A DNA stretch of 7,553 nt, from positions 1 through 7,553 of the forward strand of contig JAIEDJ010000239.1 in assembly GCA_029068025.1 (NCBI GenBank), written 5' to 3'. Below the pieces are notes generated by a model that was not told the origin of the DNA, ran no database searches, and saw only the letters and a program-made list of their open reading frames with translations. The stretch is from Oscillospiraceae bacterium. GTDB taxonomy: Bacteria > Bacillota > Clostridia > Oscillospirales > Ruminococcaceae. Below, piece after piece: positions 1-5,551 of this stretch. The translations under genes and the position numbers were made by a program. Numbering within the stretch: position 1 is the stretch's first letter; each line of letters begins with the position of its first letter.

Positions 1-570
1 GAAAAGGCTAAAGCTGATAATCCCGATATGGACTTTATCACGCTGGATATCTCGGGGGACTTGTCAGGATTCGCGGAAAAGTATGACGTGGTATTCTCCA
101 ACGCGTGCTTACAGTGGGTGTTGGGTCACAGGGAGCTGCTGCCCGAGATCTTCGGAATGTTGAAAGAGGGCGGCGTGTTCGCCGCGCAGATCCCGATGAA
201 CTATGATGAGCCGATCCACAAAATAATAGGACGGATCTCCGAGAGCGAAAAGTGGAGCGAGAAATTCCCCGAAAAGCGGATCTTCGGAACTCTCACTCAG
301 TCGGAATACTTCGATGTACTGAGCGGCATGACGGACGATTTTGAGCTTTGGCAGACCACTTACTGTCACCGTATGCCGAGCATTGACAGCATTATCGAAT
401 GGTACCGCTCGACAGGCTTGCGGACGTATCTGGCGGCGCTTTCCGAGGAAGAGGGCGCGGAGTTTATCGAGGATATCAGACGTGAGCTTGTAAAGGAGTA
501 TCCGCAACAGAAAAACGGCGAGATAATTTTCAGATTCCCGAGATTTTTCTTTATAGCACGGAAAAAATAA
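1..570 (+). CDS. tam: Trans-aconitate 2-methyltransferase-like SAM-dependent methyltransferase (5' end missing)
   Basis: The reading frame is open from the first base of the window and ends at TAA 568-570, so the C-terminal 189 residues are seen; a complete Tam is about 250 residues. The missing part would hold the glycine-rich SAM-binding motif. The visible part resembles Tam: a segment DVVFSNACLQWV (cf. FFANASFQW in E. coli Tam), then a helix and LKEGGVFAAQIPMNYDEP, which matches the GGVLAVQMPDNLQEP region, and a C-terminal RFPRFFFIARK strand typical of class I methyltransferases. Tam methylates trans-aconitate, an inhibitory by-product of aconitase, in the cytoplasm. The family assignment is firm, but the exact substrate is inferred and another small carboxylic acid is possible. 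No terminator-like hairpin with a T-run follows; a dispersed repeat begins soon after the stop. Confidence 0.8.
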   Translation, partial: EKAKADNPDMDFITLDISGDLSGFAEKYDVVFSNACLQWVLGHRELLPEIFGMLKEGGVFAAQIPMNYDEPIHKIIGRISESEKWSEKFPEKRIFGTLTQSEYFDVLSGMTDDFELWQTTYCHRMPSIDSIIEWYRSTGLRTYLAALSEEEGAEFIEDIRRELVKEYPQQKNGEIIFRFPRFFFIARKK

Positions 571-628
571 AAAGCCAAGATCAATGTTGAAAAAGCAAAG
601 CAGGGCAAGAGTAACATTATAAATACGC

Positions 629-746
629 AGGCAATTTGCGAAAGCAAGCGGCGCGGCACGATGGGCGGAGCACAGCGTGACGGGTCGCTTGGCTAGCGGA
701 AGCCGGAGCGCCGAGGGCGCGTAGGTTTGCGCGTTTCGCGAATTGC
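629..746. repeat. Palindromic intergenic element, copy 1 (homologous to 4834-4937)
   Basis: The ends form an imperfect inverted repeat: GCAATTTGCGAAA at 631-643 against TTTCGCGAATTGC at 734-746 (one mismatch). The left end, 629-645, is identical over 17 bases to the reverse complement of 4921-4937. An inner block at 696-710 (GCGGAAGCCGGAGCG) matches the complement of 4864-4878 with one difference. The two are therefore copies of one element in opposite orientations. The interior is GC-rich and has no credible ORF. It lies immediately upstream of the purine nucleoside phosphorylase ribosome binding site, so its hairpin would be in that gene's leader if transcription starts upstream. Confidence 0.75.
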
Positions 747-757
747 AAATTATAATC

Positions 758-764
758 AGGAGGA
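758..764 (+). promoter_or_regulatory. Ribosome binding site fixing the punA start
   Basis: AGGAGGA lies 4 nt before ATG 769. It selects this ATG over an in-frame upstream GTG/ATG-like extension to 727. That extension would be encoded by the end of the palindromic element and has no counterpart in the family. Confidence 0.85.
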
Positions 765-768
765 TCAT

Positions 769-1614
769 ATGAACGAGGTTTATGAAAAACTGAAAAAATG
801 CTATGAGACGGTTGAGAAAAAGGTTTCTTTTAAACCGGAGCTGGCGCTTATTCTCGGCAGCGGTCTGGGCGATTTCTGCGATACCATGGATGTTAAGGAA
901 ACGCTGGATTACCGCGAGATCGAAGGATTCCCGATCAGTACGGTGCTCGGTCACAAGGGACAGTTTGTGTTCGGGTACTCCGGCGGACAGCGCCCCGGCT
1001 CGGGGGTACCAATTGTCGCTATGCAGGGCAGAGTGCATTATTACGAGGGGTACTGCGTTCAGGACGTGGTGCTGCCGACACGTCTGATGAAGCTGATGGG
1101 CGCGAAAACGCTGTTCCTTACAAACGCGGCGGGCGGTATCAACCCCGCGTTCAAGGCAGGAGATTTTATGCTGATCACCGATCATATCAGCTCGCTTGTG
1201 CCTTCGCCGCTTATCGGCGCGAACATCGAGGAGCTGGGAACGCGTTTCCCCGATATGAGCGAGGTGTACAGCCGCAGACTGCGCACTATCATTGAGAATT
1301 CCGCGGCGGCAGAGGGTGTTCCGCTCCAGCGCGGAGTGTATATCCAGACTACGGGACCGAATTATGAAACGCCAGCCGAGATCCGCGCTTTCGGAAGGCT
1401 CGGCGCGGACGCTGTCGGAATGTCCACCGCTATTGAGGCGATGGCGGCGCGTCACTGCGGCATGGAGGTATGCGGTATCTCGTGTATCTCGAACCTCGCG
1501 GCAGGTATCTCCGCAAATCCTCTCACCCATAAGGAAGTACAGGAGACAGCCGACCGCGTTGCTCCTCTGTTCAAGAAGCTGGTAACTCGGGCTATAAGTG
1601 ATATTGTGAAGTGA
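769..1614 (+). CDS. punA: Purine nucleoside phosphorylase, trimeric inosine/guanosine type
   Basis: The protein has 281 residues (family about 270) and catalyses phosphorolysis of inosine or guanosine to the free base and ribose-1-phosphate in the cytoplasm. Visible family motifs are LGSGLG (29-34, phosphate loop), GH at 61-62, MQGRVHYYEGY (85-95, phosphate/ribose site), TNAAGG (118-123, base pocket), YETPAE (199-204, base-binding Glu), VGMST (216-220) and SCISNLAAG (238-246, base-binding Asn). All key residues appear present, so the enzyme should be active. One oddity is about six extra residues, QRPGSG (74-79), between two strands where Bacillus homologues have a tight turn. The gene lies upstream of a uridine phosphorylase on the same strand, which points to a nucleoside salvage locus. 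The 226-nt gap between them contains large palindromes, so co-transcription is uncertain. Confidence 0.95.
   Translation: MNEVYEKLKKCYETVEKKVSFKPELALILGSGLGDFCDTMDVKETLDYREIEGFPISTVLGHKGQFVFGYSGGQRPGSGVPIVAMQGRVHYYEGYCVQDVVLPTRLMKLMGAKTLFLTNAAGGINPAFKAGDFMLITDHISSLVPSPLIGANIEELGTRFPDMSEVYSRRLRTIIENSAAAEGVPLQRGVYIQTTGPNYETPAEIRAFGRLGADAVGMSTAIEAMAARHCGMEVCGISCISNLAAGISANPLTHKEVQETADRVAPLFKKLVTRAISDIVK
988..1005 (+). other. Six-codon insertion in punA
   Basis: These 18 nt encode QRPGSG (residues 74-79) between FGYSGG and VPIVAMQGR. Bacillus PNP has GTLEG directly before VSVIAMQGR, so about six residues are extra here. The insertion is in frame, Gly/Pro-rich and probably a surface loop ahead of the active-site strand. 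This rests on alignment from memory. Confidence 0.5.
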
Positions 1615-1634
1615 GGGCGTTTGGCAAGAGTAAC

Positions 1635-1701
1635 TTAGACAAGATCAACATTTTACAAACGCAGCATAGGAGCTTTAGACAAGATCAATGTGTTAAATTG
1701 C
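1635..1701 (+). repeat. Two direct copies of a TTAGACAAGATCAA module
   Basis: TTAGACAAGATCAA occurs at 1635-1648 and again at 1675-1688. Each is followed by an AT-rich stretch and GCAG, giving a spacing of 40 nt. Related copies are CAAGATCAATGTT at 576-588 and, on the opposite strand, AAGATCAACATTTT at 2798-2812. GGCAAGAGTAAC just upstream (1623-1634) also recurs exactly at 604-615. No function is apparent. Confidence 0.6.
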
Positions 1702-1705
1702 AGCG

Positions 1706-1820
1706 AATTTCAAAAAGAGTCGAAAATTTTTCTTAAGAAAAATTTTCGACCGGTTCTCAATTGACTGCTAAGCGGAGCGCGTCAGCGCGGAGCGTGCAGC
1801 CAATTGAGAATTTTGAAATT
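1706..1820. repeat. Composite inverted repeat with a 32-bp perfect palindrome in one arm
   Basis: The right arm is a continuous 20 bases, 1801-1820. Its complement is found on the left split into two pieces, AATTTCAAAA (1706-1715) and TTCTCAATTG (1754-1763). Between the pieces lie 38 bases (1716-1753) that contain a perfect 32-bp palindrome, 1719-1750, centred on CTTAAG. The central loop, 1764-1800, carries GCGGAGCG twice. The outer ends match those of the element at 2683-2786. It lies between the two phosphorylase genes and ends 20 nt before the udp start. Confidence 0.8.
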
Positions 1821-1840
1821 TTTTAAAATAAGGAGTTAAA

Positions 1841-2653
1841 ATGGCTACTATAATGAATGATGAGGTACGGTTTCATCTCAAGATCAGAAACGGCGATGTG
1901 GGGAGATATGTGATACTGCCCGGCGATCCGGGACGTGTTCCGAAGATCGCGGAATATCTTGAGAACGCCGTTCAGATAGCGCAGAACCGCGAGTATAACG
2001 TCTACACCGGATATCTCGGCGGTGAAAAGGTCTCCGTTTGCTCAACGGGTATTGGCGGTCCGTCGGCGGCTATCGCGGCGGAGGAGCTGATCGACAGCGG
2101 CGCGGATACGTTTATCCGTGTGGGAACGAGCGGCGGCATAGATCTCTCGGTATTCGGCGGAGATCTGATAATCGCGGAGGCGGCTATCCGCGCGGAAGGA
2201 ACGTCTTACGAATATCTGCCGCAGGGGTATCCGTCCATTGCGGACTTTGAGGTCACGACGGCGCTTGCAAAGGCTGCGGCGGAACTTTCCGGAACGGAGC
2301 CCGGGAGCCGTTATCATGTCGGGGTCGTTCATTCGAAGGACAGCTTCTACGGCGAGACAAATCCCGAGCGTTCGGCGGTGGAGGATAACATTAAATCGCG
2401 CTGGGAGAGCTATTTCAGGTGCGGCTGTCTTACCTCCGAGATGGAGTGCGCGGCGATCTATGCCGTGGGGCTGGTGCGGAGCGTGTTCCCGAAGAAGATC
2501 CGCTGCGGCGGCGTGCTGACCGCGCTTTGGAACGCGGAACGCTCAAAGCGCGGTATGCCCGATACCATTACGGAGGACACCACGCGCGGCATAAAGTGCG
2601 CTATCCGCGCTATTGAGCTGCTGATCGAGAGCGATAAGGCTAAAAACCCCTAA
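1841..2653 (+). CDS. udp: Uridine phosphorylase
   Basis: The 270-residue protein belongs to the hexameric nucleoside phosphorylase (NP-I) family. It converts uridine and phosphate to uracil and ribose-1-phosphate in the cytoplasm. Motifs seen are LPGDPGRV (26-33, phosphate binding), CSTGIGGPSAAIAAEEL (67-83), RVGTSGG (93-99, phosphate-binding Arg and Thr), ADFEVTTAL (134-142), HSKDSFY (164-170) and SEMECAA (199-205, ribose-binding Met/Glu). STGIGGPS and ADFE.TTAL are close to E. coli Udp, which favours uridine over purine nucleosides. The pyrimidine-selecting Gln/Arg pair of E. coli (QER) appears as PER at 175-177, so substrate range could differ somewhat. ATG 1841 is preceded by AAGGAG about 6 nt upstream. 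The extra ~17 C-terminal residues compared with E. coli are unremarkable. Confidence 0.92.
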   Translation: MATIMNDEVRFHLKIRNGDVGRYVILPGDPGRVPKIAEYLENAVQIAQNREYNVYTGYLGGEKVSVCSTGIGGPSAAIAAEELIDSGADTFIRVGTSGGIDLSVFGGDLIIAEAAIRAEGTSYEYLPQGYPSIADFEVTTALAKAAAELSGTEPGSRYHVGVVHSKDSFYGETNPERSAVEDNIKSRWESYFRCGCLTSEMECAAIYAVGLVRSVFPKKIRCGGVLTALWNAERSKRGMPDTITEDTTRGIKCAIRAIELLIESDKAKNP

Positions 2654-2682
2654 AATGTTGACGAGGGGCTGTTGATTTAAAA

Positions 2683-2786
2683 GAAATTTCAAAACCGGCG
2701 GGCTTCGCCCGCCTAGCCAGCTCCGATCGGCTCCGTTCCGCGCTTCGCGCTGCACTCCGCCGGTCGGAACCGCTTTTTGAAATTTC
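2683..2786. repeat. Palindromic intergenic element with GAAATTTCAAAA ends
   Basis: Perfect 12-bp inverted ends, GAAATTTCAAAA (2683-2694) and its complement (2775-2786), enclose about 80 bases of GC-rich sequence. The interior has small hairpins, including GGCGGGC-TTC-GCCCGCC near 2698-2714 and GCGC-TTC-GCGC. The ends are shared with the element at 1706-1820. TAAAATGTTGA occurs on each side, at 2651-2661 and 2798-2808. It sits between udp and its terminator. Confidence 0.75.
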
Positions 2787-2825
2787 TCATGCGTGTTTAA
2801 AATGTTGATCTTTTTCTACAGACTA

Positions 2826-2858
2826 AATTCCCGAACGTTGACACGTTCGGGAATTTTT
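2826..2858 (+). terminator. Rho-independent terminator after udp, possibly bidirectional
   Basis: A perfect 13-bp stem, AATTCCCGAACGT (2826-2838), with loop TGAC and complement 2843-2855, continues into a run of T on the plus strand. The minus strand reads a shorter T-run, so it could also end the converging minus-strand module whose last stop is at 2892. Confidence 0.85.
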
Positions 2859-2891
2859 ATTGTTAAGCGATCCTGCATATAATATGGCTTA

Positions 2892-3383
2892 TTAATATCC
2901 GATAAACTCCGCGCGGTTTACCAACCTCGGCAGCTTATCCCTGCCCGCGCCCTCAACATCGAAGATATACGTCCTGTCAAGGTTCTCCGGCTCGCCGTTT
3001 TCGGGGTATCCCGTGCCCGTGAACCTGATAGTCACGATATCACCGTCCTTCTCGACCGTAAAAGTAAGATCGGCGTTTGCGTTATAATGCTTGGAAACCA
3101 TGGCAGCGTATTGAAAGCACGCGCCGTCAACCTCCTCATAGCAGTCGTCAAGCGCCATAACATAACCCATCGGACGCGCGTTGCCGAAGCTCGGATAAAA
3201 TATGCGCTCCTCAGCGGCGCGGTCGATGTTACCATTCTCATCGACTTCCAAAACCGCGTGGGTCAGATACTCATCAAAGCTTACCTTGTTGACCTCATGC
3301 CAGACAACGGCAAAGTATATCCCGCCCGCAAGCAGCACCAACCCCACCACGCTTGCAATGATCAGTAAAATTATGCGTTTCAT
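2892..3383 (-). CDS. Small one-pass membrane protein, third gene of sigma module copy A; unknown family
   Basis: I do not recognise this 163-residue protein. It has one N-terminal hydrophobic segment (about 4-27, RIILLIIASVVGLVLLAG), preceded by Lys/Arg and without an obvious cleavage site, so it is probably anchored with the rest outside. A WHE.N.V.FDEY segment (28-39) follows, then DDCYEEVDGACF (79-90) with two Cys, then NADLTFTV and a C-terminal block TGYPENGEP (124-132) running to NRAEFIGY (156-163, the last residues). All of these recur in the protein at 5017-5550. The start ATG overlaps the upstream gene's stop (ATGA, 3380-3383) and has GAGGAGGTG about 6 nt before it, so the two genes are translationally coupled. 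Position and topology suggest an envelope partner of the anti-sigma protein; this is inference. Confidence 0.85.
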   Translation of the reverse strand: MKRIILLIIASVVGLVLLAGGIYFAVVWHEVNKVSFDEYLTHAVLEVDENGNIDRAAEERIFYPSFGNARPMGYVMALDDCYEEVDGACFQYAAMVSKHYNANADLTFTVEKDGDIVTIRFTGTGYPENGEPENLDRTYIFDVEGAGRDKLPRLVNRAEFIGY

Positions 3384-4141
3384 CGACGCACCTCCTCTTC
3401 ATCGCTGATCAAAGCGTTTTCATCCGCGATAACGCTCTCGACGATCCGCATAGCCTCTTCGGCAGGCGCGGTGCACAAAACCATCATGATATAATCCCCG
3501 TTGTCCCAGATGACCCAGCGCTCATCACCGTAATAACGCGGTCTGTTGAGCATATAACCGGGATGTCCGTTGACCGTGATCTCGGAGACCTCAACATACT
3601 TCGGAACGCTGAAGGTCGCTTTGAAATCCGCCTTTGTATATTGAGTGAAAGACATCACCGTAAATCGGTTATGCAGCAGTTCTTCGATCATTTCACTTGC
3701 TATGTCGGTTGAGACAAACCTTGAATATAAGCATGTTTTATTTTGATTCAGATTGGCTGTGTAAATGAACTCCGCGTCTCCCGGATACTGCGGCTTGTAG
3801 TATTCCTCAATCACTGTCGGCGCGCTGCTGTCATCGATAGCCGCAAAAGTGACCGTAGGCACTTGAAGATCCTTGTTGTAGCCGTTAGTCTTTGTAAATC
3901 CTTGAGTAGCCGCCGCCCCCGCGGTAAGTCCCAGCCCGAGCAGCGCCGCGCAGGCAGCCGCGATCATCAGTCCTTTAAAAGCGTGCTTGCTTATCGAAAT
4001 CGCGGGCTTTTTCTTTTCCTCGATCATACGCTTAATCTCGCGGTTGAACCTCGGCGAGAACTCCACGTATTCCCCTATCATAAACGGCGCTGATTCCTCG
4101 TTGTAAAGCTCATCTAGCGCCTTTTTCAAGTTGTCGTTCAT
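3380..4141 (-). CDS. Membrane anti-sigma/sensor protein with DUF4367-like outer domain, copy A
   Basis: The 253-residue protein has a cytoplasmic N-terminal part (1-56) containing a NEESAPF...EFSPRF motif, one transmembrane helix (about 57-78, Ala/Leu-rich), and an outer domain to the end. The tail carries features of DUF4367-type domains of Firmicutes: VSEITVNGHPGYM (185-197), WVIWDNGDYIMM (209-220) and a final helix EEAMRIVESVI. Such proteins usually follow ECF sigma genes and are thought to hold the sigma factor at the membrane until a signal arrives; no classic zinc anti-sigma HxxxCxxC motif is seen. The gene overlaps the sigma gene by 4 nt (ATGA, 4138-4141) and the third gene by 4 nt, giving a tight operon. 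AGGGCGGTG precedes the ATG. The role as anti-sigma is inferred from context and architecture. Confidence 0.85.
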   Translation of the reverse strand: MNDNLKKALDELYNEESAPFMIGEYVEFSPRFNREIKRMIEEKKKPAISISKHAFKGLMIAAACAALLGLGLTAGAAATQGFTKTNGYNKDLQVPTVTFAAIDDSSAPTVIEEYYKPQYPGDAEFIYTANLNQNKTCLYSRFVSTDIASEMIEELLHNRFTVMSFTQYTKADFKATFSVPKYVEVSEITVNGHPGYMLNRPRYYGDERWVIWDNGDYIMMVLCTAPAEEAMRIVESVIADENALISDEEEVRR

Positions 4142-4650
4142 AAATTCACCGCCCTCCCGTCAAGCATTTCCGCAAGCTTGCGCCTTGCGCGCAGCAATCG
4201 ATGCTTTGCGTTCTCATAAGTAATGCCGAGCAGCTCCGCCGCGCCGCGCAGATCATATTCCCGAAAAACCGTAAGGTATAATATGTCGCGGTAGTTCACC
4301 GGCAGTTCACACAGCGCTTTCTTGATCTCCTCCACACCGAGCGCCGACAGCACCGTATCCTCGACCGAATCATCCGACGCCGCGTCAAGCTCGTCAAGAT
4401 CCTCGCCGCTGTCGTGCCGTCTCGAACGCAGCTCATTCAGACAAATATTCCGCGTAACGACCATAACGAACGACCGCGTCCGCGGAGAATCTACCTCACC
4501 GATGTCGTCAATGTGATCGTATATCCTCACAAACGCGTCCTGTACTGCGTCCTCCGCGTCCTGCCGGTTTTTCATCAGACCGTAAGCCACGCGGTACATA
4601 AATATCCGATACTTGCCGTAGAGCTGCTCAAATTTGGCTTGATTATCCAA
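4138..4650 (-). CDS. ECF-type RNA polymerase sigma factor, copy A (TTG start)
   Basis: From TTG 4650 the protein has 170 residues, a normal ECF length. Region 2 runs from about 7 to 72 and includes the core-binding segment NRQDAEDAVQDAFVRI (28-43). Region 4 (116-163) has LPVNYRDILYL and the helix-turn-helix AAELLGITYENAKHRLLRAR. It would direct core polymerase to a small regulon, probably including its own operon. I chose TTG 4650 because AGGGGTGA lies 7 nt upstream, the product aligns without gaps from residue 1 with the paralogue at 6417-6911, and the longer ATG 4713 version would take 21 residues from an inverted repeat. The gene overlaps the downstream anti-sigma gene by 4 nt. No convincing -35/-10 pair was found upstream. 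Confidence 0.9.
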   Translation of the reverse strand: MDNQAKFEQLYGKYRIFMYRVAYGLMKNRQDAEDAVQDAFVRIYDHIDDIGEVDSPRTRSFVMVVTRNICLNELRSRRHDSGEDLDELDAASDDSVEDTVLSALGVEEIKKALCELPVNYRDILYLTVFREYDLRGAAELLGITYENAKHRLLRARRKLAEMLDGRAVNL

Positions 4651-4654
4651 TTCG

Positions 4655-4662
4655 TCACCCCT
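4655..4662 (-). promoter_or_regulatory. Ribosome binding site supporting a TTG start of sigma A
   Basis: On the minus strand AGGGGTGA precedes TTG 4650 with 7 nt between AGGGG and the start codon, a near-ideal distance. A similar GGGGTGAG sequence occurs before the paralogous sigma gene (6921-6930 region). Confidence 0.65.
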
Positions 4663-4670
4663 ATCTAATT

Positions 4671-4826
4671 CTAATCCCTCTTTAAAAACTTGACATCTTT
4701 GCGCCAATCTCACGCCTATCGCTGCGTCAAAGCTCCTTGACGTACATAAAGTACGTCTGCGTCGCTTTTCCTTGCGCTAAACGCGATCTTGGCGCAAATC
4801 TTGTCAAGTGTTTTAAAAGGGATTAG
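4671..4826. repeat. 156-bp intergenic inverted repeat with central hairpin
   Basis: About 40 bases at the left (from CTAATCCC at 4671) are the near-complement of the right end (to GGGATTAG at 4826), with a few mismatches and small gaps. Both arms carry TTGACA and TTTGCGCCAA. The exact centre is a perfect hairpin: GACGTAC (4739-4745), loop ATAAA, GTACGTC (4751-4757). The whole element can fold into one long cruciform or RNA hairpin. It lies just upstream of the sigma A ribosome binding site, so it would be in that operon's leader if transcription starts beyond it. Confidence 0.85.
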
Positions 4827-4833
4827 TATAAAA

Positions 4834-4937
4834 GCAATTCGCGAACCGCGAAAACTTTCGCTTCGCTCCGGTTTCCGCCAGTCGCCTGTACTCGCTCCAC
4901 TTCGTTCCGCTTGCACAGGCGCTTTCGCAAATTGCCT
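4834..4937. repeat. Palindromic intergenic element, copy 2 (opposite orientation to 629-746)
   Basis: Inverted ends are GCAATTCGCGAA (4834-4845) and TTCGCAAATTGC (4924-4935), with one mismatch. The right end, 4921-4937, is identical to the complement of 629-645. The inner block 4864-4880 (CGCTCCGGTTTCCGCCA) matches the complement of the region ending at 710 in copy 1. It starts only 7 nt after the neighbouring 156-bp inverted repeat, so two unrelated palindromic elements sit side by side between the two sigma modules. Confidence 0.75.
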
Positions 4938-4979
4938 GATATAATCTCAAAAGCGCTTTCTATATATTATAACACAAGA

Positions 4980-5004
4980 GATCCGCCGTCGGGGACAGCG
5001 GATC
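4980..5004 (-). terminator. Probable terminator of sigma module copy B
   Basis: On the minus strand the RNA would form an 11-bp stem, GATCCGCTGTC with GACGGCGGATC (one U-G pair), around a CCC loop. The stem begins 13 nt after the last stop of copy B and is followed by TCTTGTGTT, a broken T-run. It separates copy B from copy A, so copy A probably has its own promoter. Confidence 0.65.
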
Positions 5005-5016
5005 CGGAATATTTTT

Positions 5017-5550
5017 TCAGTAACCGATAAATTCGGCGCGGTTGAGCAGCCTAGGTATCTTATCCGCTCCCGCTCCTTCGATATCAAAGATATAAGTGCG
5101 CGAAAGCGGCTCCGGCTCGCCGTTTTCGGGATAACCCGTTCCGCTGAATTCAATAGTCAGCGTTGTTTTTGTGCAGTCTACGGTAAAATCCAGATCGGCA
5201 TTGTTGTGATACTTATAAGCCACCTTTTCGGCGTAGTCAAAACACGCGCAGTCCACCTCGTCATAGCAGTCAATAAACAGCGCCGACGAGTAAACGCCGT
5301 ATTTAGCGCGCCTCCCCTCGCTTAAATACATGCAGTACTGCGGGAATTTTATCCGCTGCTCCGCCTCAAGCTTATGTTTCATTTCATCGGTGAACGTGCC
5401 GTCCTCGGGTATCATATAATAAAATTCCGTATGATAACGGTCAAAGTGAACGGTGTTGCAATCGTGCCAATACACCGCAAATACGGTGCCGCCTATCAGA
5501 ATAGCCGCGCCCATAATACGAATTATCACAATAAACATATTTCTGTTCAT
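5017..5550 (-). CDS. Small one-pass membrane protein, third gene of sigma module copy B; unknown family
   Basis: This 177-residue protein is a paralogue of the one at 2892-3383 and I do not recognise its family. It has an N-terminal membrane segment (about 5-27), then WHDCNTVHFDRY (28-39). An insertion of roughly 14 residues relative to copy A falls in the variable middle. IDCYDEVDCACFDYA, with three Cys, then NNADLDFTV, TGYPENGEP and NRAEFIGY at the extreme C-terminus follow. The middle region diverges strongly while these blocks stay nearly fixed, indicating selection on them. ATG 5550 is chosen because GGGAGGTG lies 7 nt upstream and the Met aligns with copy A; a longer frame reaches back to 5601 inside the upstream gene. 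The upstream gene's TGA ends one base before this ATG. Confidence 0.85.
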   Translation of the reverse strand: MNRNMFIVIIRIMGAAILIGGTVFAVYWHDCNTVHFDRYHTEFYYMIPEDGTFTDEMKHKLEAEQRIKFPQYCMYLSEGRRAKYGVYSSALFIDCYDEVDCACFDYAEKVAYKYHNNADLDFTVDCTKTTLTIEFSGTGYPENGEPEPLSRTYIFDIEGAGADKIPRLLNRAEFIGY

Positions 5551-5551
5551 T

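Noticed and set aside
727..768. Upstream extension of punA by 14 codons
   Set aside because: It is encoded by the end of the palindromic repeat, lacks a ribosome site, and AGGAGGA sits just before ATG 769.
109..1530. 473-codon open frame on the minus strand opposite tam and punA
   Set aside because: It spans two well-supported plus-strand genes and their repeat-filled gap, has an Arg/His-rich composition typical of antisense frames, and shows no recognisable domain.
1719..1750. Terminator after punA
   Set aside because: The perfect palindrome is AT-rich, has no loop and no following T-run, so it does not fit an intrinsic terminator, although read-through of punA into udp is not excluded.
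4690..4807. Promoters based on TTGACA in the arms of the 156-bp inverted repeat
   Set aside because: No acceptable -10 sequence occurs 16-18 nt beyond TTGACA in either direction.
4716..4916. 66-codon minus-strand frame between the sigma modules
   Set aside because: It is made entirely of the two inverted repeats; the Arg/Ser-rich product has no family signal.
629..4937. CRISPR array
   Set aside because: The repeats are few, differ in length, are inverted and widely spaced; there are no regular spacers and no cas genes.
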